Origin: Myxococcaceae bacterium
Lineage (GTDB): Bacteria; Myxococcota; Myxococcia; Myxococcales; Myxococcaceae
DNA: 48,564 nt
Assembly (NCBI GenBank): GCA_017881265.1
Contig: JADGRA010000069.1
Coordinates: forward strand, 1 to 48,564
Direction: 5' to 3'
The first letter of the stretch is position 1; each line of letters opens with the position of its first letter. The position numbers were made by a program, and so were the translations under genes. This document shows positions 41,291 through 48,564 of this stretch, piece after piece. The notes beneath the pieces were generated by a model. It was not told the origin of the DNA. It did not search any database and worked only from the letters and a program-made list of their open reading frames with translations.

Positions 41291-44200
41291 ATGCGCATCA
41301 AGCGCCTGGACATCACCGGCTTCAAGTCCTTCATGGACCGCAGCGTCTTCGCTTTTGGAGACGGCATCACCGGCGTCGTCGGTCCCAACGGCTGCGGAAA
41401 GTCCAACGTCGTCGACGCCCTGCGCTGGGTCATGGGGGAGCAGAGCGCCAAGGCGCTGCGCGGCCGGGGCATGGAGGACGTCATTTTCAATGGCAGTGAG
41501 AGCACCGGGCCCCTCTCCATGGCCGAGGTGTCCCTGACGCTGTCGGTCGAGGCCGCCGACGCGCTCGCGCCCCAGTACGCCGGCTACCCGGAGATGACGG
41601 TCACCCGCCGCCTTTTCCGATCTGGGGAGTCCGAGTACCTCATCAACAAGACCTCCTGCCGGCTGCTGGACATTGTGGAGCTGTTCCTCGGAACCGGGGT
41701 GGGCACGCGCGCCTACTCCATCATCGAGCAGGGCCGCGTGGGCCTGATTGTGTCTTCCAAGCCGGAGGACCGCCGCTTCCTCATCGAGGAGGCCGCCGGG
41801 GTGACGAAGTACAAGTCCCGGCGCCGGGCGGCCGAGCGGAAGATGGAGGCCACCGAGGCCAACCTGCTGCGGGTGGCGGACCTGGTGGCGGAGCTCTCCA
41901 AGCGCCTCGACACCCTGGGCCGCCAGGCGCGCAAGGCGGAGAAGTACAAGACGCTGAAGGCGCGGATGCAGGAGATTGAGCTGCACCATGCGGCCCACCG
42001 CTGGCTGGCCCTGGCGGCGGAGCAGAAGCAGCTGGCCGAGCGACTGTCGGCGCTGAGCGGCACGGAGAGGGAGGCGGTGGAGGGGGTACGTGCCCTGGAG
42101 GACGCCATCGCCCTGGAGCGCTCGGCCCTCGACGCCGAGGCGCTGCGGCTGCAAGCGCTGGGGGAGACGGCGCACGCGCTGGAGTCCGACGTCCAGCGCG
42201 ACGCGCAAAACCTCGCCCACTGGCAGGAGGACGTGGCTGCCGCCCAGGCCACCGAGCGGTCGAGTGGGGCGGAGCTGGCCGAGGTGCAGGGGCTGGCCGA
42301 GGCCTTCGCCGCGCGCGTCCTCGCCCTGGATGCTGAGTTGGCCGCGCTTTCCGAGACGTCTGAGGAGGAGTCGGCGGCGCTGCGACGGGCCCAGGAGGGC
42401 TTGGAGGCGGTGCAGGTGATGCAGGCGGAGGGCACCGGGCAGATGGAACAGCAGCGGCTAACGCTGCTCGGCCTGGCCGCCCGGGTAGCCAACCACGAAA
42501 ACAACCTGGTCAACCTGGCGCAGAAGCGCGAGGAACTGGCCGGCCGGCACGCCCGCGCGGAGGCCGAAGCCGACGCGCTGCGGGCGCAGGTGGCCAGCCT
42601 TGACCGCGAGCGCAACGAAGTCACCCGCGCTGTGACGCGCAGCCGCCAGCTTACCCTGGAACTGGCGGAGCGCAGCGGGGCCGAGGAGGAGAGCCTGGCG
42701 CGCGCCCGGGCGGCCTTTGCCGAGCACGAGGTGGCCGTCATCTCGGCCCGGGAGGAGCTGGCCGACCGCCGGAGTCGCCTGCACTCGCTGCAGGAGATTC
42801 AGCGCCACTACGAAGGCTTCGACCGCGGCGTGCGCGCCGTCATGCGCTATGCCGCCGAGGGCGACGGCAAGAGTGGCGTGCGCGGGCTGGTGGCCGACGT
42901 CGTCACCACCAGCGCGCGCTTCGAGAAGGCGGTGGAGGCCGCCCTGGGCACCCGGCTCCAGCACGTGCTGGTGGAGGGCAGCGAGGAGGCCTTCGCCCTG
43001 GCCGGCCACCTGCGCAGCCTGGGCGAGGGGCGCAGCACCTTCCTGCCGCTGCAGGCGGTGGCCCCCTCGGGAATTCGGCCGGTGCCGCCCGCGGGCATCC
43101 CCGGCGTACTGGCCATGGCCCTGGAGCAGGTGTCCACCGAAGCGGCCTTCCGCCCGGCGGTGGAGGCGCTTCTGGCCGACGTGCTGCTGGTGGAGGACTT
43201 GGCCGCCGCCCGGGCGGTGGCCGCAGTGGCCCCGGGCACCTTCAGCTGCGTCACCCTGGAGGGAGAGGTGCTGGGCCGGGACGGCTCCGTCACCGGCGGG
43301 GTGCTGGAGGGCCCGGCGGTGGGGGCGCTCCAGAAGAAACGGGAAATTGCCGAGCTGGCCGAGGCGCTGGTGGGGCTGGAGGAGCGCTTCCAGGAGGCCG
43401 TCACCCGGGGCCTCAGCCTGCAGAAGCACGTGCTGCACACCGAGGAGGTGCTGAAGGGGCTGCAGCGCCACCACCACGAGGAGGAGCTCAACCGGAGTGC
43501 CCTGGAGAAGGACCTCACCCGGGCGGCCGAGCAGCTGGCCTCCCTGCGGGAGCGCCTGTCCGCCGCCGGCCTGGAGGCCGAAGGGCTGCACCAGAGCCTG
43601 CTTCAGGTGCAGCGCGAGGAGGAGACGTCCCGGGGCGAGGTGGCCCACGCCCAGGCCGAGCGCGCCGCGCGCGAGGAGGGCCTGAAGCAGCTGGCCGAGC
43701 GCATCGAGTCGCTGCGTACCTCGGCCGAGGCGCACCAGGCCGAACTCTTGGAGTTGCAGGTCCGCCGCGCCGCCCACGCCGAGCGCGGCGAGGCCGCCCG
43801 CCGCACGCTGGCCGAGGCGGTCGCCTCCCGCGACCAGCTGCTGGTGCGCAGCACCCGGCTGCTCGAGACGCACGCCCAGGCGGCCGAGCGCGCCCGGGAG
43901 CTGCTCGGGCGCATCGCCGCAACGGCGGCCGGACACCAGGCGCGCAGCGATGAATTGGCCGCCCGGCGCGCCGAGCTGGAGAGCAGCCAGCACGCCCATA
44001 CCGCCCGGGCGGCGCGCGTGCGGGCCGAGGAACAGCGGCTGCGCGAGGAGCGGGCCAGCCTGGACGACCTCACCGAGGGCCTGAGCCAGCTCACCCTGCG
44101 GGAGCGCGAGCTGGTCCTGGAATTGACGCACCTTCTGGACGGCGTGCGGGACCGGCACCAGACGGAACTTGCCCACCAGCTGCACCGCTTCCACCTGCTG

Positions 44201-44890
44201 CCGGCGCTGGACGATGCCGCCGAAGCGGAGATGCGCGAGCTCCGCGCCCAGGTGGAGCGGATGGGCGAAATCAACCTCACTGCCATCGACGAGCACCGCG
44301 AGGTGGCCGAGCGGCATGGCTTCCTGGCGGCGCAGAAGAAGGACCTCGAGACGAGCCTCGCCCAGCTGCGCAGCGCCATCAGCAAAATCGACCGCACCAG
44401 CCGCGACCGCTTCGCCCATACCTTCGAGGCGGTGAACGAGAAGTTTCAGGCCGTCTTCCCCCGCCTCTTCGGCGGGGGCCGGGCGTGCCTGGTGCTGGCC
44501 GACGAGGCGGCGGGCGTCGAGGGGGGCGTGGACATCGTCGCCCAGCCCCCGGGAAAGAAGCTGCAGAGCGTCACCTTGCTGTCCGGCGGGGAGAAGGCCC
44601 TGACGGCGGTGGCGCTCATCTTCGCCATCTTCCTCATCAAGCCCTCGCCCTTCTGCGTGCTGGACGAGGTGGACGCGCCGCTCGACGAGGCCAACGTGGG
44701 CCGCTACAACGCGTTGCTGCGCGAGATGAGCGCGCAGTCGCAGTTCATCCTCATCACCCACAACAAACGGACGATGGAAGTCGCCGACACCCTGTACGGG
44801 GTGACGATGGAGGAGCCGGGCATCTCCAAATTGGTGTCGGTGCGGCTGCGGGACGTGGCCGCGGCCAACGACGACCAGGCGGTGGCCTGA
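41291..44890 (+). CDS. smc: Chromosome segregation protein SMC, 1199 aa
   Basis: An ATP-driven loop-extruding chromosome-organising protein. The N-terminal head has Walker A GPNGCGKSN (31-39). Coiled coil follows (about 170-500), then the hinge (about 505-665, with GVRGLVADVVTTSARFEKAV and a closing region GRDGSVTGGVLEG). The return coiled coil runs to about 1000, and the C-terminal head has signature LLSGGEKAL (about 1095) and Walker B CVLDEVDAPLDEAN (about 1120). Length and domain order are canonical. The start is ATG with a modest RBS (CGGAG). ScpA and ScpB are not in the window. Confidence 0.98.
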   Translation: MRIKRLDITGFKSFMDRSVFAFGDGITGVVGPNGCGKSNVVDALRWVMGEQSAKALRGRGMEDVIFNGSESTGPLSMAEVSLTLSVEAADALAPQYAGYPEMTVTRRLFRSGESEYLINKTSCRLLDIVELFLGTGVGTRAYSIIEQGRVGLIVSSKPEDRRFLIEEAAGVTKYKSRRRAAERKMEATEANLLRVADLVAELSKRLDTLGRQARKAEKYKTLKARMQEIELHHAAHRWLALAAEQKQLAERLSALSGTEREAVEGVRALEDAIALERSALDAEALRLQALGETAHALESDVQRDAQNLAHWQEDVAAAQATERSSGAELAEVQGLAEAFAARVLALDAELAALSETSEEESAALRRAQEGLEAVQVMQAEGTGQMEQQRLTLLGLAARVANHENNLVNLAQKREELAGRHARAEAEADALRAQVASLDRERNEVTRAVTRSRQLTLELAERSGAEEESLARARAAFAEHEVAVISAREELADRRSRLHSLQEIQRHYEGFDRGVRAVMRYAAEGDGKSGVRGLVADVVTTSARFEKAVEAALGTRLQHVLVEGSEEAFALAGHLRSLGEGRSTFLPLQAVAPSGIRPVPPAGIPGVLAMALEQVSTEAAFRPAVEALLADVLLVEDLAAARAVAAVAPGTFSCVTLEGEVLGRDGSVTGGVLEGPAVGALQKKREIAELAEALVGLEERFQEAVTRGLSLQKHVLHTEEVLKGLQRHHHEEELNRSALEKDLTRAAEQLASLRERLSAAGLEAEGLHQSLLQVQREEETSRGEVAHAQAERAAREEGLKQLAERIESLRTSAEAHQAELLELQVRRAAHAERGEAARRTLAEAVASRDQLLVRSTRLLETHAQAAERARELLGRIAATAAGHQARSDELAARRAELESSQHAHTARAARVRAEEQRLREERASLDDLTEGLSQLTLRERELVLELTHLLDGVRDRHQTELAHQLHRFHLLPALDDAAEAEMRELRAQVERMGEINLTAIDEHREVAERHGFLAAQKKDLETSLAQLRSAISKIDRTSRDRFAHTFEAVNEKFQAVFPRLFGGGRACLVLADEAAGVEGGVDIVAQPPGKKLQSVTLLSGGEKALTAVALIFAIFLIKPSPFCVLDEVDAPLDEANVGRYNALLREMSAQSQFILITHNKRTMEVADTLYGVTMEEPGISKLVSVRLRDVAAANDDQAVA

Positions 44891-44900
44891 CGCGCGTTCC

Positions 44901-44928
44901 CCCCCGGGCGGGCCGCCCGCCCCCGGGG
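44901..44928. terminator. GC-rich hairpin between smc and the next gene
   Basis: CCCCCGGGCGGG pairs imperfectly with CCGCCCGCCCCCGGGG just after the smc stop and before the convergent stop at 44932. There is no T-tract, so it may be a weak bidirectional terminator or only a GC-rich foldback. Confidence 0.4.
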
Positions 44929-44931
44929 CTA

Positions 44932-46128
44932 CTAGAGGTGCACTTTCGGGCACACCTTCTCGTCGCTGGTCTTGAGGTCCTTGGCCTTGTTCATCAGGGC
45001 CTCGCTCTCGCTGGCGGTCTTCTTGGCGGCGGCCTCCAGGGGCGCCCAGGCCGCGTTCTTCGCGCCCAGTGCCGTCACCACGGTGAGCTGCTCCTGGCGC
45101 AGCTTGCTCTCGTTCTCTAGCGTCGCGATGTAGACGTCGTCCTGGGCCACCATCTGCTTGCAGCTGGCCACCAGGTCCTTGAGCATGCCCTTGGCCTTCT
45201 TCGGGTCCTTCTTGGCGACGTCCTGGTACTGCTTCACCAGGGCGTTGTACGCGTCGCTGCTCTTCACCTTGCGGTCTAGCTCCAGCTGCGACGTCGCCGC
45301 GCGGGGAACGGCCATCGCGTCCAGCTGCGCGAAGCGCACCGCGTCGGGCAGGGCGCCGGTGTCGGTCGAGTCCGCCACGGAGTTGAGGAAGGTGATTTCG
45401 TAGGGGACGACAATCTGGTCCGACTTCGGCTTGGGGTAGGGCAGGGCGGTGAGTTTCGGGGTGAGGCAGGTCTTCACCGCCGGGGGCCCGTCGGCCACCG
45501 TCACCAGCACCGGCGGTGGCAGGCTGCCGTCGCCTGCCTTGAATTTCTCCGGGGCCTGGGTCAGCTGCACCTTGAGGCCGATGGCGGCCGGGTCCGGGCC
45601 CTTCTCGAAGGGCGCAAAGCAGGGGCACATGGCGGGCAGGGCCAGCCGCACCGTGCCGGTGACATCCGAGAATTCATTGGTTCCGAAGCGCACCTGGGTG
45701 GTGGGGGGCAGCTCCGGCCACTGCTCGGAGAACGTCGCCGGCTTGCTCCCGGCAGGCAGGGGGGCCAGCGTCGGCGACACCCGCGTCACCGCGTCCTGGA
45801 TGCACTTCTTGCCGAAGGCCGTCAGTCCGTCGGAGTCGACGGTTTGGGTGAAGCCTGCGTCATTCACCGTCAAGGTGATTTTGAAGGCCGGCGACTTGCC
45901 AGGGACGAAGAAGCGGGTGTCGGCCATGCATTCGAGGACCAGGGGCCGCGCCAGAATCCACAGCCCGCTGAGGGCGGTGTCCGTTGCCGGCGCCTGGATG
46001 GTGGTGGGCTTCAAGAAGCACACGGCGAGGTCGAAGGGGACGAAGTTGCCGACCTTGTCCTTGTCGGCGGCCCTCGCCGTGGTGGCGAGAAGCAGAGCGA
46101 GGCTGCAGGCGGCGAGGCGGGAAGACAC
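44932..46128 (-). CDS. Exported hypothetical protein, 398 aa
   Basis: The start is GTG 46128, fixed by GGAGG six bases upstream and by the signal peptide it opens (MSSRLAACSLALLLATTARA). The N-terminal two thirds are beta-rich with several Cys (AVCFLKPT, VLECMADTR, GKKCIQDAV, PAMCPCFAPF, VKTCLTPKL) that could form disulfides. The C-terminal 130 residues are helical and coiled-coil-like (QLELDRKVKSSDAYNALVKQ, NESKLRQEQLTVVTALGAKN). No known family is recognised. Convergent with smc. Confidence 0.75.
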   Translation of the reverse strand: MSSRLAACSLALLLATTARAADKDKVGNFVPFDLAVCFLKPTTIQAPATDTALSGLWILARPLVLECMADTRFFVPGKSPAFKITLTVNDAGFTQTVDSDGLTAFGKKCIQDAVTRVSPTLAPLPAGSKPATFSEQWPELPPTTQVRFGTNEFSDVTGTVRLALPAMCPCFAPFEKGPDPAAIGLKVQLTQAPEKFKAGDGSLPPPVLVTVADGPPAVKTCLTPKLTALPYPKPKSDQIVVPYEITFLNSVADSTDTGALPDAVRFAQLDAMAVPRAATSQLELDRKVKSSDAYNALVKQYQDVAKKDPKKAKGMLKDLVASCKQMVAQDDVYIATLENESKLRQEQLTVVTALGAKNAAWAPLEAAAKKTASESEALMNKAKDLKTSDEKVCPKVHL

Positions 46129-46189
46129 TTGGTACCTCCGGCAAACGGGGGCATTCCCCCTCTGGGGGGACCGCCCCCTTAGCAAAGCG

Positions 46190-47131
46190 TCACGGGACTT
46201 TCACGCGCCGAAGACGGCCCTCCGGCGCCCGGACTTCCAGTGCGACCGGTGCGGTGGCAAACCGGCAGCGCGCCAGGGCCGCGGCGCTGGCCGGCGCAGC
46301 GTCGACGCTGAGCACCTCGTCCTGCGCCCGCAGCCGGTAGCCGAGCGGCGCCTCGCGCACCAGGACACCCGGCGGAAGCCGGGCCAGCCGCGCGGCCTCC
46401 GTCTCGTCCAGCCCGGGGTTGGCCGTCTGCAGCAGTTGCAGCCGTTGCACCTCGGCGTCCAGCCCGCGGCCGAGACGTCCCTCCGGCACCGCCACCACCG
46501 TCCAGGTGCTCAGCAACGGGCCGTGGGGCGGCCGGGGAGGCGTCCAACTGCTGGCTAGCCGGGCAAACGCCTCGGTGGCCGCCCGTTCCAGCACGCCCGC
46601 TGGCTGCAGGGCCGCTGCCTCGCTGCCGCCATGGGCGAAGGGGTCCGCGCGTGCCTCGGCCGTCGTCTCCACCAGCGTCTGGGAGGTGTTCGGCTGAAGC
46701 ACCTCCACCGTCGCGCGCCAGCGCAATTCGGCCGTCGCCCCCACCGCCGAGCCCGAGGCGCCCTGCACCTCCTGCTGGCTGGAGGCCTGCCCGGTGTCCA
46801 CCCGCACCCGCACCACCAACGCCTGCTCCGGGCGGATGTCCGCCGCGCGCAGCAGCGGCACCGCGGTGCTGGCGCTCCAGTCGCGCCGCTCCGGGTGCAG
46901 CAGCTGGACTTCGGCCGGGGCCCACACCGGCACCACGCCGTCCACCGCCTGCAGGGCCACCGCCGCCAGACGCTCGCCCAGCGCCGGCGCCTGCTGGCTG
47001 TCGGCGCCGTGCACCGGTTCCAGCACCACGGCGGAAAAGCGCGCCGAGGCGTCCAGCTGCGCGTGGGCGGTGACGGGCGTCCCGGCGCAGCCCGCGGCCA
47101 GGGCAGCGGCCGCCAGCAGGGCCGTCCTCAC
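46190..47131 (-). CDS. Putative lipoprotein, 313 aa
   Basis: The start is GTG 47131, which overlaps the stop of the glutaredoxin gene and opens a lipoprotein signal (MRTALLAAAALAAGC, Cys15). The body is rich in Ala, Val and Leu with regular beta-strand patterns (QALVVRVRVDTGQA, RWRATVEVLQPNTSQTLVET) and a C-terminal part with LGYRLRAQDEVLSVDAAP. No family is recognised. Translational coupling with glutaredoxin is clear, but the functional connection is not obvious since one is cytoplasmic and the other exported. Confidence 0.7.
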   Translation of the reverse strand: MRTALLAAAALAAGCAGTPVTAHAQLDASARFSAVVLEPVHGADSQQAPALGERLAAVALQAVDGVVPVWAPAEVQLLHPERRDWSASTAVPLLRAADIRPEQALVVRVRVDTGQASSQQEVQGASGSAVGATAELRWRATVEVLQPNTSQTLVETTAEARADPFAHGGSEAAALQPAGVLERAATEAFARLASSWTPPRPPHGPLLSTWTVVAVPEGRLGRGLDAEVQRLQLLQTANPGLDETEAARLARLPPGVLVREAPLGYRLRAQDEVLSVDAAPASAAALARCRFATAPVALEVRAPEGRLRRVKVP

Positions 47132-47394
47132 GCCGGCGTGGCGTCGAGGAGGGGGGTGAACTTGCCGGCGGCGTCCAGGGCGATGAGGTCCGTGTAGCCG
47201 CCGACGTGCAGGCCCCCGACGAAGATTTGCGGGACGGTGCGGTGTCCGCCGGACCGCTCCACCAAACCTTGCCGGGCCGCGTCGTCCCCGGTGACGTCTA
47301 CCTCCTGGTAGGGCACCCCGCGCGCCGTCAGCCACGCCTTGGCGCTGCGGCAGAAGGAGCAGGAGGTTGTTGTGTAGACGACGACGTTCTGCAT
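47128..47394 (-). CDS. Glutaredoxin, 88 aa
   Basis: A small thiol-disulfide oxidoreductase with the dithiol site CSFC (residues 12-15, in TTTSCSFCRSAKAWL), the cis-Pro segment TVPQIFVGGLHVGG, and the glutathione-binding GGYTDL. The length is typical. Start ATG 47394 is the only one that gives an intact thioredoxin fold; a long upstream frame is not coding. The active site differs from the usual CPYC by Ser-Phe, as in CSFC/CSYC glutaredoxins. It overlaps the downstream lipoprotein gene (GTGA). Confidence 0.93.
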   Translation of the reverse strand: MQNVVVYTTTSCSFCRSAKAWLTARGVPYQEVDVTGDDAARQGLVERSGGHRTVPQIFVGGLHVGGYTDLIALDAAGKFTPLLDATPA

Positions 47395-47553
47395 GCTGAC
47401 GACTCCTCGTGTCGGGCTCTGTGGGTAAGAAGCGTCCGGACTCTCCGGGCGGTGTTGGGCCGCGTACGCTTGTGGCGCCCCCAACAGTGCAGCAGCGACC
47501 CAGGGCGTGCTAGGCCTTCTGGTGGGTCGTAACGGCCCCCGGGGGTAGGCGCG

Positions 47554-47892
47554 ATGCACAACACGCGGGTGCTGGGCCGTCAGCGCCGTCGCTTCAAGGT
47601 GAATCTCGGCCCCGCCTCCGGTTTCACCGTGGACGTCTCCGCGGGGGGCTTCTGTGCCGAGCTGATGCGCGTCTTTCCCAAGGGCACCGCGGTGAAGGGC
47701 AGCGTGCTGGTGGACGGGACGGAATTCGAGTTCTCCGGCCGGGTAGCCTGGGCCCGCCAGGGGGACTTCCGCATCAACCTGCGCGGACGCATGGGGGTGT
47801 GCTTCACCGACATCCCTCCCCAGCTGCGGCAACTCTTCGGGCTGTCGCCCACCGGCACCCCGCTGCCGGCCGCGGGCCCCTTCATCCGCTGA
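47554..47892 (+). CDS. PilZ-domain protein (c-di-GMP binding), 112 aa
   Basis: A single PilZ domain with both ligand motifs: RQRRRF (residues 9-14, RxxxR-like) and VDVSAGGFC (D/NxSxxG, about 27-35). Strands such as FEFSGRVAWARQGDFRINLR and the terminal GVCFTDIPPQLRQLFGL match the family. With no other domain, it would act as a stand-alone c-di-GMP receptor; targets such as motility or exopolysaccharide control cannot be inferred from here. It is divergent from glutaredoxin and convergent with groEL. Confidence 0.85.
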   Translation: MHNTRVLGRQRRRFKVNLGPASGFTVDVSAGGFCAELMRVFPKGTAVKGSVLVDGTEFEFSGRVAWARQGDFRINLRGRMGVCFTDIPPQLRQLFGLSPTGTPLPAAGPFIR

Positions 47893-47957
47893 AGACGCAA
47901 GGGGAAGGGCGTCCCGCGCCCGCCGGGGGATGCCCGTTGGAAGGACTGACCCAACGA

Positions 47958-47997
47958 CGACGGCCCCCGTGGGGGGGTGTCCCCACGGAGGCCGTCG
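47958..47997. terminator. Hairpin between pilZ-domain gene and groEL
   Basis: A long GC-rich stem: CGACGGCCCCCGTGGGG pairs with CCCCACGGAGGCCGTCG around a short GGGTGT loop. It lies between two convergent genes, 35 bases after the groEL stop. No clear U-tract on either side, but the stem is strong; probably terminates groEL and perhaps the PilZ gene. Confidence 0.65.
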
Positions 47998-48031
47998 CAC
48001 GACAGCGGACTTGGGGGGGGAAGACGGGAAC

Positions 48032-48564
48032 TTACATCCCCATCCCGCCCATGCCACCCATGCCGCCCATTCCACCGCCACCGCCACCGCCGCCCCTGCC
48101 CTCGTCCTCCTTCGGACGGTCGGCCACCATGGCTTCGGTGGTGAGCATGAGGGAGGCGACGGAGGAGGCGTTCTGCAGTGCGGTGCGGGACACCTTGGCC
48201 GGGTCGATGACGCCGGCGGCGAGGAGGTCCTCGTAGACGCCGGTTTGGGCGTTGAAGCCGAAGCTTCCCGTGCCTTCCTTCACCTTGTTGACGATGACCG
48301 AGCCTTCCAGACCGCCGTTGCCGACAATCTGGCGCAGGGGCTCCTCGAGCGCGCGGCGCACAATCTCCACGCCGAACTTCTCGCCCTCGAGCCAGTCACC
48401 CTTCTCGAGCGCCTTGAGGGCGCGGACGTAGGCCACTCCGCCGCCCGGGACGACGCCCTCTTCGACCGCGGCGCGGGTGGCGTTGAGCGCATCCTCCACC
48501 CGGGCCTTCTTCTCCTTCATCTCGGTCTCGGTGGCGGCGCCGACGCTGACGACCGCCACCCCGC
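48032..48564 (-). CDS. groEL: Chaperonin GroEL, C-terminal 176 residues (runs off window)
   Basis: A frame open to the right edge encodes the end of GroEL. It begins [20 protein letters not shown] and continues [20 protein letters not shown], a highly conserved block with the ATP-contacting [22 protein letters not shown] and LMLTTEAMV are also canonical. The C-terminus is a flexible Gly-Met tail ([14 protein letters not shown]), the type that lines the chaperonin cavity. The 5' part, including the ATPase N-terminus, is outside the window. Myxobacteria can have more than one groEL; which copy this is cannot be told here. Confidence 0.97.
   Translation of the reverse strand, partial: GVAVVSVGAATETEMKEKKARVEDALNATRAAVEEGVVPGGGVAYVRALKALEKGDWLEGEKFGVEIVRRALEEPLRQIVGNGGLEGSVIVNKVKEGTGSFGFNAQTGVYEDLLAAGVIDPAKVSRTALQNASSVASLMLTTEAMVADRPKEDEGRGGGGGGGGMGGMGGMGGMGM

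Noticed and set aside
42458-45628. 1056-codon minus-strand frame opposite smc
   Set aside because: Gly/Gln/Leu/His-rich shadow of smc and of the 44932-46128 gene; no start signal or family. smc itself has all expected motifs.

Overview
The window is high-GC DNA with frequent GTG starts, tightly overlapping operons and strong GGAGG-type ribosome binding sites. Gene content and order (prfA-prmC-murA, smc, groEL, many lipoproteins, a PilZ protein, zinc-ribbon and PPC-domain proteins) suggest a myxobacterium or close relative (Myxococcota). This is an inference from content; no 16S gene is present.

Region 1 (1-11.7 kb) is a mosaic accessory zone. It holds the N-terminus of an IS630-type transposase at the edge, a complete IS3-like element (about 966-2116) with 24-bp inverted ends, and three decayed 3' halves of tRNA-Gly(CCC). 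It also holds two copies of a tRNA-Asp-like 3' end flanking a Tat-exported alpha/beta hydrolase, a translationally coupled VOC-lipoprotein pair, a patatin and a DUF362 protein. Three broken genes lie here: a TAXI-type solute-binding protein, a type I phosphodiesterase and an IS4/Tn5-type transposase. No intact integrase or tRNA is visible.

Region 2 (11.7-28.6 kb) is an aryl-polyene/flexirubin-type biosynthetic cluster. In map order it encodes an acyl ligase, a MIO-type aromatic ammonia-lyase with a tyrosine-type selectivity pair, a glycosyltransferase-acyltransferase fusion, a DUF2062 membrane protein and a flavin halogenase-like enzyme. These are followed by a NodB deacetylase, two intact ketosynthases each paired with a Cys-less ketosynthase-like partner, an ACP, a reductase lacking the catalytic Tyr, a LolA-like carrier, an MMPL exporter, a lipoprotein and a normal ketoreductase. 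The proposed route is tyrosine to 4-coumarate, activation onto ACP, type II PKS elongation, ring halogenation, transfer to a glycolipid and export to the outer membrane. No dehydratase, thioesterase or methyltransferase is visible.

Region 3 (28.6-34.8 kb) carries small envelope and stress-type genes: an exported protein built of 11-residue LEA-like repeats, a 49-aa lmo0937-type membrane protein, a His/Gln-rich lipoprotein, a GlsB/YeaQ protein, a Thr/Lys-rich exported protein, an AsmA/DUF748-like protein, a four-repeat PPC lipoprotein and a discoidin-like exported protein.

Region 4 (34.9-48.6 kb) is conserved core: zinc-ribbon protein, murA, prmC, prfA, a 38-aa Lys/Arg-rich protein, a TPR protein, a CNNM/CorC-type protein, smc, two envelope proteins, a glutaredoxin, a PilZ protein and the 3' end of groEL.
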